Counted from the stretch's first letter, positions 48,432 through 57,445 are shown. The stretch: DNA of 57,655 nt from Hyphomicrobiales bacterium (GCA_900471515.1 UCFC01000061.1:1-57655), one strand, 5' to 3'. Translations and numbers: made by a program. Notes: generated from the letters alone by a model not told the origin.

Positions 48432-49655
48432 ATGGACTACGATGTGGCCGTTATCGGCGCCGGCGCAGCCGGCATTGCCGCGGCACGAAAGCTGGCCGCT
48501 GCCGGCCGCTCGGTCGTCATCCTCGAAGCGAGCGACCGCGTTGGCGGCCGCGCCTGGACGATCGAACTGTCAGGCATGCCGCTCGACATGGGCTGCGGCT
48601 GGCTGCACTCGGCAGAGCGCAACCCGCTTGTCGCGCTGGGCCGCGACACCGGCTTCACGATCGAAAGCGGGCCGACGGCCTGGCAGAGCCAATGGCGCGA
48701 TCTCGGCTTTGCGCCGCAGCAGCAGGCGGCCGCTGCCGCCGCCTGGATGGCGCTGGAGGCGCGGCTTCGCGCCAATCCGCCGCAAAGCGACAGGGCTTCG
48801 GACGCGCTGGAGCCCGGCGGCGAGTGGAACGCCTATTGCCAGTCGCTGAGCGGCTATCTGAACGGCGCACCGCTGGAACGCCTGTCGGTCGCCGATTTCC
48901 TGGCCTATGACAGTGCCGCGACCGATTCCAACTGGCGGGTGCACGAAGGCTACGGCAGCCTGATCGGTGCCGCCGTCCCCGACGTCGCACTGCGCCTCTC
49001 GACGCCGGTGCGCCGTGTTGCGCTGACCGGCAAGGGCGTGCGGCTGTCGACCGACAGGGGCGCGGTGACGGCGGGCGCGGCGATCGTCACCGTTTCGACC
49101 GCGGTTCTTGCCGGGGGAAAGATCGCCTTCGACGCCGATGTTGACGATCATCTCCATGCCGCCGGGCAGCTGCCGCTTGGCCTTGCCGACAAGCTCTTCA
49201 TGGAGCTTGCCGGCAATCATGGCCTGGAGCGGGAAACCCATCTGCTCGGCGATCCCAGGAGCGACGAGACCGGCAGCTATTATATCCGGCCGCTCGGCCG
49301 GCCCGTCGTCGAAGGCTTTTTCGGAGGCAAGGGCGCCGTCGTTCTCGAAAGCAAGGGCCTGCTCGAAGCCTTCGCTTTCGCGCTCGATCAACTGTCATCG
49401 CTTCTCGGAAACGATATTCGCCGCCATCTGCGGCCCTTGGCGGCCTCCTCCTGGTGCCGCACGGACTGGGTCGGCGGCTCCTACAGCCACGCGCTGCCCG
49501 GCCATGCCGGCGCCCGCGCAACCCTGGCGCGGCCGGTCGGCGAGCGCCTGTTCTTTGCCGGCGAGGCGACGCATCAATCCGATTTTTCGACGGCGCACGG
49601 AGCCTGGGAAAGCGGACTGCGCGCGGCAGGCCAGGCCATCCAATCTGCTGCCTGA
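48432..49655 (+). CDS. FAD-dependent amine oxidase-like protein
   Basis: A 407-residue flavin-containing amine oxidase family protein. The FAD-binding motif is VIGAGAAGIAAARKLAAAGR with VVILEASDRVGGRAWT (about residues 7-45) and the C-terminal FAD motif LFFAGEATHQSDFSTAHGAWESG. About 400 residues is slightly shorter than monoamine oxidases. The start is the ATG at 48432 with GAGGCGG before it. Substrate unknown (an amine, polyamine or phytoene-like compound). A strong terminator lies directly after its stop, so it is a single-gene unit. Confidence 0.88.
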   Translation: MDYDVAVIGAGAAGIAAARKLAAAGRSVVILEASDRVGGRAWTIELSGMPLDMGCGWLHSAERNPLVALGRDTGFTIESGPTAWQSQWRDLGFAPQQQAAAAAAWMALEARLRANPPQSDRASDALEPGGEWNAYCQSLSGYLNGAPLERLSVADFLAYDSAATDSNWRVHEGYGSLIGAAVPDVALRLSTPVRRVALTGKGVRLSTDRGAVTAGAAIVTVSTAVLAGGKIAFDADVDDHLHAAGQLPLGLADKLFMELAGNHGLERETHLLGDPRSDETGSYYIRPLGRPVVEGFFGGKGAVVLESKGLLEAFAFALDQLSSLLGNDIRRHLRPLAASSWCRTDWVGGSYSHALPGHAGARATLARPVGERLFFAGEATHQSDFSTAHGAWESGLRAAGQAIQSAA

Positions 49656-49700
49656 GATCGACGGCTTCGGCAGGCTTTGGCCCGCCGACGGTCTTTTTTT
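49656..49700 (+). terminator. Intrinsic terminator after the amine oxidase gene
   Basis: GATCGACGGC (49656-49665) pairs with GCCGACGGTC (49684-49693) with one mismatch and one wobble, with further pairing inside the loop, followed by seven T. It begins right after the stop codon. Confidence 0.75.
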
Positions 49701-49773
49701 GCCCGAACCTGACCGGGGCGTCATCTGCACTACACACTTGCGGCCTACGCCATTGAGCGGAGGTTTCAGCCTC

Positions 49774-50415
49774 ATGTCCAGTCGAACCAACGTCACTGCA
49801 AAACGTCTGATGGATGCATGCGAGTCGCTGCTTTGCGAAGCGCACAGTCCGGAAGAGCTGACGGCGCGCCGGATCGCGATCCAAGCGCAGGCCACGCCTT
49901 CGGCGATCGCCTATCATTTCGGATCGCAGGAAGAGCTGATCACCGCGGTGGCCGAACGCGTCTACCGTCGTTTGAACGCCGAGCGTCTCAGCCTCCTGCA
50001 GAAGGCCGTCGACCGGCGGGCGCCCAATCCTCCCGATATCGAGGAGGTGATCGCCGCGCTTATCGGCCCGTCGATCCGCTGGGCAACCGATCCGACATCG
50101 AGCTATCCGGTGCTTTCGCATTTCACCTCCATGGCCCATTCGAACCGCGATGGGGCGCCGCACTACCGCCGCATCACCGACGATGTCGAGCATCACCGCG
50201 CCTTCATTCCGCAGCTGAAGCGGATCGCGCCCTGGCTCGACGAGGTCGATATCGGCTGGCGCCTGAACTGCGCGCTCGGCATCCGTTCGCAGGTCACCCG
50301 CAGCCGCCAGCGCACCGAGATCCTGACCAACCACCAGATGGATCTCGACAATCCCGAGCTCGTCATCGCGCGCATGGTGGAGGTCATCGCGCCGATGTTC
50401 CGGCGGTCCTGCTGA
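49774..50415 (+). CDS. TetR-type regulator upstream of the second ABC operon
   Basis: A 213-residue TetR-type protein. The HTH is VTAKRLMDACESLLCEAHSPEELT, ARRIAIQAQATPSAIAYHFGSQEEL at about residues 8-60, with ITAVAERVYRRLNAERL after it; the ligand domain is helical and tryptophan/histidine-containing. The start is the ATG at 49774 with GGAGG upstream; the frame is open much further upstream inside the oxidase gene. It precedes the metallophosphoesterase-ABC-phosphatase operon on the same strand. A strong dyad between it and that operon is a candidate target. Confidence 0.82.
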   Translation: MSSRTNVTAKRLMDACESLLCEAHSPEELTARRIAIQAQATPSAIAYHFGSQEELITAVAERVYRRLNAERLSLLQKAVDRRAPNPPDIEEVIAALIGPSIRWATDPTSSYPVLSHFTSMAHSNRDGAPHYRRITDDVEHHRAFIPQLKRIAPWLDEVDIGWRLNCALGIRSQVTRSRQRTEILTNHQMDLDNPELVIARMVEVIAPMFRRSC

Positions 50416-50436
50416 CATCGGCCCGTCGCAGCCGGT

Positions 50437-50463
50437 CGGGTTTCGAACAGCATTCGAAATCCG
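50437..50463. promoter_or_regulatory. Strong dyad TTTCGAA-N5-TTCGAAA before the second ABC operon
   Basis: TTTCGAA at 50441-50447 and TTCGAAA at 50453-50459 are a perfect inverted repeat, with outer CGG/CCG also paired. It lies between the TetR stop and the metallophosphoesterase start, 68 bp upstream of the latter, so it is a good operator candidate. Confidence 0.55.
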
Positions 50464-50526
50464 TCACGCCTGCGAAACACGCCCCCTCTATCGGTTGCCT
50501 CGCGAAAACCGTCAGGGAGCCTTCCG

Positions 50527-51369
50527 ATGCGCCGCGAAACCACCTTCATTCATCTGACCGACCTGCACATCGGCACCGCCGATGACGACCATCTCTACAG
50601 CGACACGACCGAGACCCTCGAAAAGGTGCTCGATCTCGTCGCAACGGTTACGCCGAAGCCGCAATTCGTGGTCGCCAGCGGCGACCTTACCAACCGCGGC
50701 GACGCGGAAAGCTTTCGCCGGCTGAAACGGATCATGGATGCCCGGATCGACGTGCCGGTCGTCTACGCGCTCGGCAATCACGACACGCGTCCCGGCTTCT
50801 ACGAGGGCATGGAAATCGCCACCGACGATCCGGATGCGCCCTACGACCACGACACCGTCATCGACGGCATTCACATCGTGACGATCGATTCCTCGACCCC
50901 CGGCCTGATCGGCGGCACGATCGATCCCGAACAGTTCGACTGGCTGGCCTCGACGCTCGATACGCATCCGGAACTGCCGAAGCTGATCGTCGTTCATCAT
51001 CCGCCGGCGCTCGGCGAAGAGGCCGACGCCACGCACTGGCGCACCATTCACTTCCCGCAGTCCGAACGGTTCCGCGCCCTGCTCAAGGGCCGCAACATCA
51101 TCGGCATTCTGAGCGGCCACATCCATCACGACCGCGTTTCCGTCTGGCACGGCATCCCCGTCGTCGTCGGCACCGGCCAGCATGCCGCAACCGACATTCT
51201 GCGCACGGACATCCTGCGCATGGTGCGCGGCGCCTCCTTCGGCATCGGCACTATCCGCCCCTCCGGCCTCACCATGGCCTTCGTGCCGCTGCCGTCCGAT
51301 CGCGCCGAGCTCAACACCTATCCGCTTGACATGCTCATGGCGCGGGCCGTTCCCGTGGCCGCCGAATAA
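50527..51369 (+). CDS. Calcineurin-like metallophosphoesterase (GpdQ/CpdA type), first gene of second ABC operon
   Basis: A 280-residue phosphoesterase. Metal ligands appear in order: LTDLHIG (about 10-16), VASGDLTNRGD, YALGNHDTRPG, IVVHHPPAL and LSGHIHHD. The family has cAMP phosphodiesterases and glycerophosphodiesterases. It differs clearly from the first-operon enzyme at 35420-36256 but plays the same positional role: first gene of an importer operon. No signal peptide, so cytoplasmic. The SBP gene follows after 15 bp. Confidence 0.87.
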   Translation: MRRETTFIHLTDLHIGTADDDHLYSDTTETLEKVLDLVATVTPKPQFVVASGDLTNRGDAESFRRLKRIMDARIDVPVVYALGNHDTRPGFYEGMEIATDDPDAPYDHDTVIDGIHIVTIDSSTPGLIGGTIDPEQFDWLASTLDTHPELPKLIVVHHPPALGEEADATHWRTIHFPQSERFRALLKGRNIIGILSGHIHHDRVSVWHGIPVVVGTGQHAATDILRTDILRMVRGASFGIGTIRPSGLTMAFVPLPSDRAELNTYPLDMLMARAVPVAAE

Positions 51370-51384
51370 TTCCAGGAGACAGAT

Positions 51385-52680
51385 ATGTTGCGCAGAACCA
51401 CGTTGAAGTTCACGGCCGCGCTCGCTGCCGTCTCGCTCTTGCCATCAGGCGTCTTCGCCGGGATGTCGGCTACCGTCGACAAGCCGGTGACGATCAGCTT
51501 CTACAACTACAATCTCGCCTCGGCGAGCGCCGGTGCCGAGGCGACCAAGGAACTGATCGCCGGTTTCGAAAAGAAATTCCCGAACGTCAAGGTCGAGACC
51601 GTCGCCGTCCCGTCCAACGAGATCATGTCGCGCGTGCAGGCCGATATCGTTGCCGGCAAGCAGCCGGACGTGGCGCAACTGGTCTTCCGCGACCTGATCT
51701 ACATCGCCAGCGACCTCGGCGCCAATGCGCTGGAAGACATGGTCGATGCCAAGGAGCTGAAGGACCATCTTGCCGGCATGATCCCGCAGGGGCTCGAGCT
51801 CGGCAAGGTCGACGGCAAGACCTACGGCCTTGCCTACACGTTCTCGACGCCGATCCTGTTTTACAATGCCGATCTCTTCAGGCAGGCCGGCCTCGATCCC
51901 GACAAGCCGCCGAGGACCTGGGACGAGGTTGACGCTGCCGGCAAGGCGATCAAGGAAAAGACCGGCAAGAACGGCTTCTTCCCCGGCGCCTACGGCCCGA
52001 CCGACGGCACTTTCGTCTATCAGTCGATCGTCATGTCGAATGGCGGCAAGGTCCGCGACGGCAACACGCTGACCTTTGCCGACAAGGATGCGGCCGACGC
52101 CGTCAGGATGCTGCGCGGCATGGTCGAGAGCGGGGCGCATGCCAGGATCGACCCGGCCAGCGCGTCGGACACGTTCGCGGCCGGCAATATGGGCATGTTC
52201 CTCTATACGAGCGCGCTGCTTTCCAGCGTCAAGAAATCGGCCCAGGGCAAGTTCGAGCTGCGCCTGGCGGCGATGCCCGCCTTCGGCGACAAGCCGACGG
52301 CGCCGACCAACTCCGGCAGCGCCCTCTTCGTCTTCAGCAAGGACCCCGAAAAGCAGCGCGCCTCCTACGAGCTGCTCAAATACCTGACGAGCAAGGAAGC
52401 CTATACGATCATCACCAGCAAGATCGGCTACCTGCCGCTGCGCCTCGATATCGTCGACGACCCGAACTATCTCGGCCCCTGGGTCAAGGAAAACCCGATG
52501 TTCCGGGCCAATATCAAGCAGCTCGACCACCTGACCGCCAACATGGCCTTCCCCGGCCCGAACTATCGCCAGGTCGAGAAGATGATGATGGACAGCGTTC
52601 GCGAAGCCGTCTTCGGCAGCGGCGATCCGGTCGAAGCGCTGAAGAGCGCGCAACAGCAGGGCCAGGACCTGATGCCGTAA
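51385..52680 (+). CDS. Family-1 ABC substrate-binding protein of the second operon
   Basis: A 431-residue periplasmic binding protein with a signal peptide (LRRTTLKFTAALAAVSLLPSG, cleavage after VFAG). Family-1 features include ATKELIAGFEKKFPNVKVE, AQLVFRDLIYIASDLG, YNADLFRQAGLDPDKPPRTWD and SNGGKVRDGNTLTFA. Related proteins bind glycerol 3-phosphate, glycerophosphodiesters or sugars. It is 15 bp after the phosphoesterase and 83 bp before the first permease. Confidence 0.87.
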   Translation: MLRRTTLKFTAALAAVSLLPSGVFAGMSATVDKPVTISFYNYNLASASAGAEATKELIAGFEKKFPNVKVETVAVPSNEIMSRVQADIVAGKQPDVAQLVFRDLIYIASDLGANALEDMVDAKELKDHLAGMIPQGLELGKVDGKTYGLAYTFSTPILFYNADLFRQAGLDPDKPPRTWDEVDAAGKAIKEKTGKNGFFPGAYGPTDGTFVYQSIVMSNGGKVRDGNTLTFADKDAADAVRMLRGMVESGAHARIDPASASDTFAAGNMGMFLYTSALLSSVKKSAQGKFELRLAAMPAFGDKPTAPTNSGSALFVFSKDPEKQRASYELLKYLTSKEAYTIITSKIGYLPLRLDIVDDPNYLGPWVKENPMFRANIKQLDHLTANMAFPGPNYRQVEKMMMDSVREAVFGSGDPVEALKSAQQQGQDLMP

Positions 52681-52763
52681 GCCCGCAGCCTTCACGAGGA
52701 ACCAGGAGGATGAAGGGCGCCAGACCACCGCCCTTCATCGCCAGTCGATCGGAGCTTTCGCCA

Positions 52764-53717
52764 ATGACAGATATCCAGGCGGACATCGCCGGCCCAGCCG
52801 AGCTTGCCGGAGCCCGGACGAGCGCGCGCCCGGGGCGCGAACGTTTTGCGCTTTCACCCTGGCTCTACCTGACGCCCGCGCTGCTGCTGCTGATGGTATG
52901 GACCTATATTCCGCTGGCCGAGGCCTTCCGGCTGTCCTTCTACCAGTGGAACATGCTGCCGACGGCGCCGCAGCGCTTCGTCGGCCTGACGAATTACCAG
53001 CGGTTGCTGGCGCTGCCGGAAATGCGCAATGCCCTCTGGAACACGCTCTATTATACGATCGGCCTGTTTCCGATGTCGGTCGTCATCCCCCTCTTCGTGG
53101 CGATCTGGACGCAGGATCTCGGCGGCCGCGCCCGCACGATCTACCGGGCGATGATCTTCGTGCCGATGATCATCGCCCCCGTTGTCGCGGCCGTCCTGTG
53201 GCGCTGGCTGCTGAACGAGGACCAGGGGCTCGTCACGCTTTCCCTCCAGGCGCTTGGGCTTGCCCGCATCGGTTTTCTGACCGATCCGCATTACGCCCTG
53301 CCGACGCTGACCTGGATCACCGGCTGGAAGCTGATCGGCTTTTCCACCCTGCTTTTTTCCGCCGCCAATGCCGGCATCAACCCGTCCTATATCGAGGCTG
53401 CGCGCATCGACGGCGCGAGCCGATGGCGCATCATCCGCGACATCCGCCTGCCGCTGCTGTCGCCGACCATCCTGCTCTTGTCGATGATGACGGTGCTCTT
53501 CGGCGCGCAATGGAGCTTCGCCTATATCAACGTGCTTACCAATGGCGGGCCGCTGAAGTCGACGACCAACATCTTCTACCTGCTCTGGGAATACGGTTTT
53601 CAGACACTTTCGGCCGGCTGGAGTTCGGCTGCCGGCATGATCGCCTTTGCCGGCTTCGCGCTGCTCGCCGCCTTCTGCATGTGGCTGACGAAGAGGTTTG
53701 CCTTCTATGACAACTGA
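52764..53717 (+). CDS. ABC permease (MalF/UgpA type), second operon
   Basis: A 317-residue permease with six predicted helices, the first in LSPWLYLTPALLLLMVWTYI. The EAA loop is EAARIDGASRWRIIRDIRLPL. The TNGGPLKSTTNIFYLLWEYGF motif is typical for UgpA/MalF. An upstream ATG at 52710 touches its own ribosome binding site (AGGAGG directly before it) and is less likely. Its stop overlaps the next gene by 11 bases. Confidence 0.9.
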   Translation: MTDIQADIAGPAELAGARTSARPGRERFALSPWLYLTPALLLLMVWTYIPLAEAFRLSFYQWNMLPTAPQRFVGLTNYQRLLALPEMRNALWNTLYYTIGLFPMSVVIPLFVAIWTQDLGGRARTIYRAMIFVPMIIAPVVAAVLWRWLLNEDQGLVTLSLQALGLARIGFLTDPHYALPTLTWITGWKLIGFSTLLFSAANAGINPSYIEAARIDGASRWRIIRDIRLPLLSPTILLLSMMTVLFGAQWSFAYINVLTNGGPLKSTTNIFYLLWEYGFQTLSAGWSSAAGMIAFAGFALLAAFCMWLTKRFAFYDN

Positions 53718-54567
53718 GGCCATCGACGATCGCCGGCAGGGCCGGCCGTCGCCATTGCGCGGCTCCGCGCGGGCATTCGGCGTCCACGCCGTCATGATCC
53801 TGCTCTCCCTCGTTTCGGTCTTTCCGGTCTACTGGATGATCGTCACGTCGCTGCGGCCCGAAAACGAGATCTTCTCGACGGTGCCCTGGCCGTCCCGTCC
53901 GACCTTCGACAACTACCTCTTCGTGCTGACGCGCGTGCCGATGCTCGAGATGCTCGTCAACACGACGGCCGTCTCGGCCGCGACCGCCCTGCTGCAGGTG
54001 GCGACGGGCATGCTGGCCGCCTATGCGCTGGTGCGCTGGCGCCTGCGGTTTTCAGGGGTCGTTCATGGCCTGATCGCCCTGTCCTGGCTGGTGCCTTTCC
54101 AGGTGACGATGATCCCGAACTACGTGCTGGCGTCCAGGCTCGGGCTGCTCGACACGCTGACGGGTCTCGTCGTGCCCAACGCTGCCCATGCCTTCGCGAT
54201 CCTGCTTCTCTACCACGCCATGCGCGCTTTCCCGACCGAGGTGCTGGAGGCGGCGCGCATGGACGGGGCGCGCAGTTTTCGCATTCTCTGGCAGATCGTT
54301 GCGCCCAACATGGGGGCGCCGATCGCCTCGCTTTCCATCATCGCCTTCATTTCCGCCTGGAACGAATATTTCTGGCCGCTGCTTCTTTCGCGCAAGCCGG
54401 AGAATTCCGTCGTGCAGATCGGCCTGCAGATGTTCATGACCCAGGAGGGAAACCTCTGGGGACCGCTGATGGCGGCGGCCGCGCTCGCCAGCCTGCCGAT
54501 CCTGCTGATCTATCTCGTCCTCCAGCGCCACGTCATCGAATCCTTCATGAAATCCGGAATCCGTTGA
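53707..54567 (+). CDS. ABC permease (MalG/UgpE type), second operon
   Basis: A 286-residue permease with six predicted helices, the first in FGVHAVMILLSLVSVFPVYW. The EAA loop is EAARMDGARSFRILWQIVAPN, and the C-terminus ends RHVIESFMKSGIR as in UgpE/MalG. The start overlaps the previous stop by 11 bases. After it comes a phosphatase gene where one would expect the ATPase, which is absent from this operon. Confidence 0.9.
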   Translation: MTTEAIDDRRQGRPSPLRGSARAFGVHAVMILLSLVSVFPVYWMIVTSLRPENEIFSTVPWPSRPTFDNYLFVLTRVPMLEMLVNTTAVSAATALLQVATGMLAAYALVRWRLRFSGVVHGLIALSWLVPFQVTMIPNYVLASRLGLLDTLTGLVVPNAAHAFAILLLYHAMRAFPTEVLEAARMDGARSFRILWQIVAPNMGAPIASLSIIAFISAWNEYFWPLLLSRKPENSVVQIGLQMFMTQEGNLWGPLMAAAALASLPILLIYLVLQRHVIESFMKSGIR

Positions 54568-55311
54568 ATGCAGACCTATGAAAGAGTGATTGCGCTGGAT
54601 GGCGCCCATAACGTGCGCGACCTCGGCGGCTATGCGACCGGCGCCGGCGGGCTGACGCGCTGGCGCTCCCTCCTGCGCGGCGATGCCCTGCACGGCCTGA
54701 GCGCGGCCGATATCGAAGCCCTCGTCGCGCAGGACGTAACGACCGTCATCGACCTGCGCAACGGCCACGAGATCGCCCTCCAGCCCAACCGGCTCGAGGG
54801 GGACGCGCGGGTCGTCTACGCCAACATACCGCTATTTGCCGCGCTTGCGCCCATCGACATGGGCGCGGCCGATGCGGCAGGCTTCGATATGGGCGAGCGC
54901 TATTGCCAGGCCCTCGACAGCTGTCAGCCGGCCATCGCCGAAGTGCTGGCGACGATTGCGCGCGCGCCTGCCGGCATCGCCCTGTTTCATTGCACGGCGG
55001 GCAAGGACCGTACCGGCCTCATCGCCGCCCTCATTCTTGCAAATGCCGGGGTCGACGACGCCGTCATCATCGAAGACTACGCGCTGACGGGATCGGTATC
55101 CGGTCCGCTGCTCGGCCAATTGCGGGCGCGGGCGCTCACGCGCGGCGCTTCCGCCGCATTCGTCGATACCGTTCTTGCATCCGCGCCGGAAAGCATGGCC
55201 CGCGCGCTCGATCATCTCGCCAGCCGCTATGGCGGGGCGGGCTCCTACATGGCGCAGATCGGCATGAGCCGCCGGGACGTGCGGGACCTGGAACGGCGGC
55301 TCGCCGGCTGA
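54568..55311 (+). CDS. Protein-tyrosine/inositol-phosphatase-like enzyme
   Basis: A 247-residue member of the tyrosine phosphatase 3 / MptpB-like group: N-terminal NVRDLGGYAT, WRSLLRGDALHGLS, VIDLRNGHEI and the P-loop HCTAGKDRTG with the catalytic cysteine at about residue 142. These enzymes dephosphorylate tyrosine, or in the related group inositol phosphates and other phosphoesters. The start follows the permease stop without a gap (TGAATG). Position within an importer operon with a phosphodiesterase suggests two-step dephosphorylation of the imported compound, which is inferred. Confidence 0.87.
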   Translation: MQTYERVIALDGAHNVRDLGGYATGAGGLTRWRSLLRGDALHGLSAADIEALVAQDVTTVIDLRNGHEIALQPNRLEGDARVVYANIPLFAALAPIDMGAADAAGFDMGERYCQALDSCQPAIAEVLATIARAPAGIALFHCTAGKDRTGLIAALILANAGVDDAVIIEDYALTGSVSGPLLGQLRARALTRGASAAFVDTVLASAPESMARALDHLASRYGGAGSYMAQIGMSRRDVRDLERRLAG

Positions 55312-55381
55312 TGTCGGCAGCAGCGGCGGACGGCGCCAGCCCTCCGCTTGCGCGCCGCGCCCGCAGGCAGCGAGGCGATCG

Positions 55382-56407
55382 TTATTGCAGCGTGCGGTTC
55401 TGCAGCTGTTGTCCTGCGGCATAGTCCGGCACGGCGGCCGGCTGGCCGGCGCCGTCGAGGCCGGTCGCCACGACCGAGACGCGGAACTTGCCGTCGAGGC
55501 TGCGGTCGAAGATGGCGCCGACGACGATTTCGGCGTCGTCCTGCACTTCGTCGCGGATGCGGCTGGCCGCCTCGTCGACCTCGAAGAGGGTCATGTCGGA
55601 GCCGCCCGAGATCGAGATCAGCACGCCCTTGGCGCCCTTCATCGAGATATCGTCGAGCAGCGGATTGGCGATCGCAGCCTCGGCCGCTTTCATGGCGCGG
55701 CCTTCACCGCCAGCTTCCCCGGTACCCATCATCGCCCGGCCCATGCCGCGCATGACGGATTTCACGTCGGCAAAATCGAGGTTGATGAGGCCTTCCTTGA
55801 CGATGAGATCGGTGATGCAGCCGACACCGGCATAAAGCACCCGATCGGCCGTCATGAAGGCATCGGCGAAGGTGGTCTTGGCGTCGGCAATGCGGAAGAG
55901 GTTCTGGTTGGGGATGACGATGACGGTATCGGCCGCCTGGCGCAGCGCCTCGATGCCGGCTTCGGCCATCTTCATGCGGCGGTTGCCTTCGAAGGTGAAT
56001 GGCTTGGTGACGACGCCGACCGTCAGGATGCCGGCCGAACGGGCCGCATGCGCGATCACGGGGGCCGCGCCCGTTCCCGTGCCGCCGCCCATACCGGCGG
56101 TGACGAAACACATGTGCGAGCCGCTCAGGTGATCCATGATCTCGTCGAGCGATTCTTCCGCCGCAGCACGGCCGACCTCCGGCAGGGAGCCGGCGCCGAG
56201 GCCTTCCGTGACATGGGCGCCGAGCTGGATGCGGCGCGTCGCCTTGGAGGTCGCGAGCACCTGGGCGTCGGTATTGGCGGCGATGAAATCGACACCCGCC
56301 AGTTTCTCGGCGATCATGTTGTTGATCGCGTTTCCGCCGCCCCCGCCGACGCCAATCACCGTAATCTGCGGCCGCAATCCCGTAATGCCGCTCTTGGCGT
56401 CTGTCAT
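55382..56407 (-). CDS. Short FtsZ paralogue without the conserved C-terminal tail
   Basis: A 341-residue FtsZ-family GTPase. GTP-binding motifs are intact: GVGGGGGNAINNM, FIAANTDAQ, FVTAGMGGGTGTGAAPV; the T7 loop is NLDFADVKSVM, so GTPase activity is plausible. The protein ends soon after the core domain, at QLQNRTLQ, lacking the linker and C-terminal peptide that binds FtsA, ZipA and other partners. This is the size of the short second FtsZ of rhizobia (FtsZ2). The start at 56407 has AGGAGAG upstream. It is divergent from glpR. An FtsZ paralogue on a repABC replicon is unusual; its role is unknown. Confidence 0.88.
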   Translation of the reverse strand: MTDAKSGITGLRPQITVIGVGGGGGNAINNMIAEKLAGVDFIAANTDAQVLATSKATRRIQLGAHVTEGLGAGSLPEVGRAAAEESLDEIMDHLSGSHMCFVTAGMGGGTGTGAAPVIAHAARSAGILTVGVVTKPFTFEGNRRMKMAEAGIEALRQAADTVIVIPNQNLFRIADAKTTFADAFMTADRVLYAGVGCITDLIVKEGLINLDFADVKSVMRGMGRAMMGTGEAGGEGRAMKAAEAAIANPLLDDISMKGAKGVLISISGGSDMTLFEVDEAASRIRDEVQDDAEIVVGAIFDRSLDGKFRVSVVATGLDGAGQPAAVPDYAAGQQLQNRTLQ

Positions 56408-56604
56408 CGAACTCTCCTTTTGTCCCTCGTGCGTGTTCCGCCCGTCGCGGACCGCGAATCGCCTATAGGTTAAGCGCGCAACAAGGCAGAGGCTGGGCGA
56501 GCTTTGCAATATCCAAAGGGATTTCAGCACGCGATCATGTTCGAAAGAACCGCACGGCGAAATTGCTCCTGCCGATCGCACCAGTGGCGATTGCTTTGCC
56601 TCGA

Positions 56605-56635
56605 AGCGAAGTTTCGCTAAAGATGAAAGCGAAAC
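56605..56635. promoter_or_regulatory. Palindromes upstream of glpR, candidate GlpR operator
   Basis: AGCGAA-N2-TTCGCT is a perfect palindrome at 56605-56618; GTTTCGCT (56611-56618) also pairs with AGCGAAAC (56628-56635) over nine bases. The elements end 14 bases before the glpR start and probably mediate autoregulation. Confidence 0.5.
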
Positions 56636-56648
56636 GAAGGGAGGGCGC

Positions 56649-57422
56649 ATGTTTCTGTCGGATCGTCAGGAGAAGATCATCGCACTTGCGAGATCGTCGG
56701 GCCGGGTGCTCGTCGACGATCTGGCGGCGCAGTTTGCCGTGACTCCGCAGACGATCCGCAAGGATCTGAACGACCTTTGCGATGCGCAGCTTCTGACGCG
56801 CATCCATGGCGGCGCAACCTTCCCGCGCGGCACGGAAAATGTCCGCTACGATGCGCGGCGCCAGATCGCCGCCAGCGAAAAACAGGCGATCGGCGTCGCC
56901 GCAGCCGATCTCATTCCCAACAACAGCTCGCTCTTCATCAATATCGGCACGACGACGGAAGCCGTCGGAGAGGCCTTGACCGATCACCACGAACTGATGG
57001 TGATTACCAATAATATCAATGTTGCCAACAGGTTGCGATTGATCGACAATATCGAGGTGGTGATTGCCGGTGGTGTGGTGCGCCAGTCGGACGGCGGCAT
57101 CGTCGGTGAAGCGGCGGTCGATTTCATCCGCCAGTTCAAGGTGGATTATGCCGTGATCGGCGCTTCCGCGATCGATCCGGACGGCGCGCTTCTCGACTAT
57201 GATTTTCGCGAGGTGAAGGTGGCGCAGGCCATCATCGCCAATGCCCGTCACGTCATCCTGGTTGCGGATTCCACCAAGTTCGAGCGCACCGCGCCCGTGC
57301 GCATCGGCCAGATTTCGCAGGTTCACACCTTCATCACCGACCAATGCGAGTCACCCTCCATCCGCAATATCTGTCAGCAGAGCGGTGTCGTGCTTGTCGA
57401 AACCGCGAAAACAAACCGCTGA
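56649..57422 (+). CDS. glpR: DeoR-family regulator, probably the glp repressor
   Basis: A 257-residue DeoR/GlpR-type protein: N-terminal wHTH SDRQEKIIALARSSGRVLVDDL, AVTPQTIRKDLNDLCDAQLLTRIHGGA at about residues 3-55, and a sugar-phosphate-binding domain (NSSLFINIGTTTEAVGEAL, VVIAGGVVRQSDGGIVG, HVILVADSTKFER). It is the direct upstream neighbour of glpD on the same strand, as usual for GlpR, which is inactivated by glycerol 3-phosphate. The start at 56649 has a GGGAGG site. It lies 115 bp before glpD. Confidence 0.85.
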   Translation: MFLSDRQEKIIALARSSGRVLVDDLAAQFAVTPQTIRKDLNDLCDAQLLTRIHGGATFPRGTENVRYDARRQIAASEKQAIGVAAADLIPNNSSLFINIGTTTEAVGEALTDHHELMVITNNINVANRLRLIDNIEVVIAGGVVRQSDGGIVGEAAVDFIRQFKVDYAVIGASAIDPDGALLDYDFREVKVAQAIIANARHVILVADSTKFERTAPVRIGQISQVHTFITDQCESPSIRNICQQSGVVLVETAKTNR

Positions 57423-57445
57423 TTTTAGCGCTCAATAACATTCGT

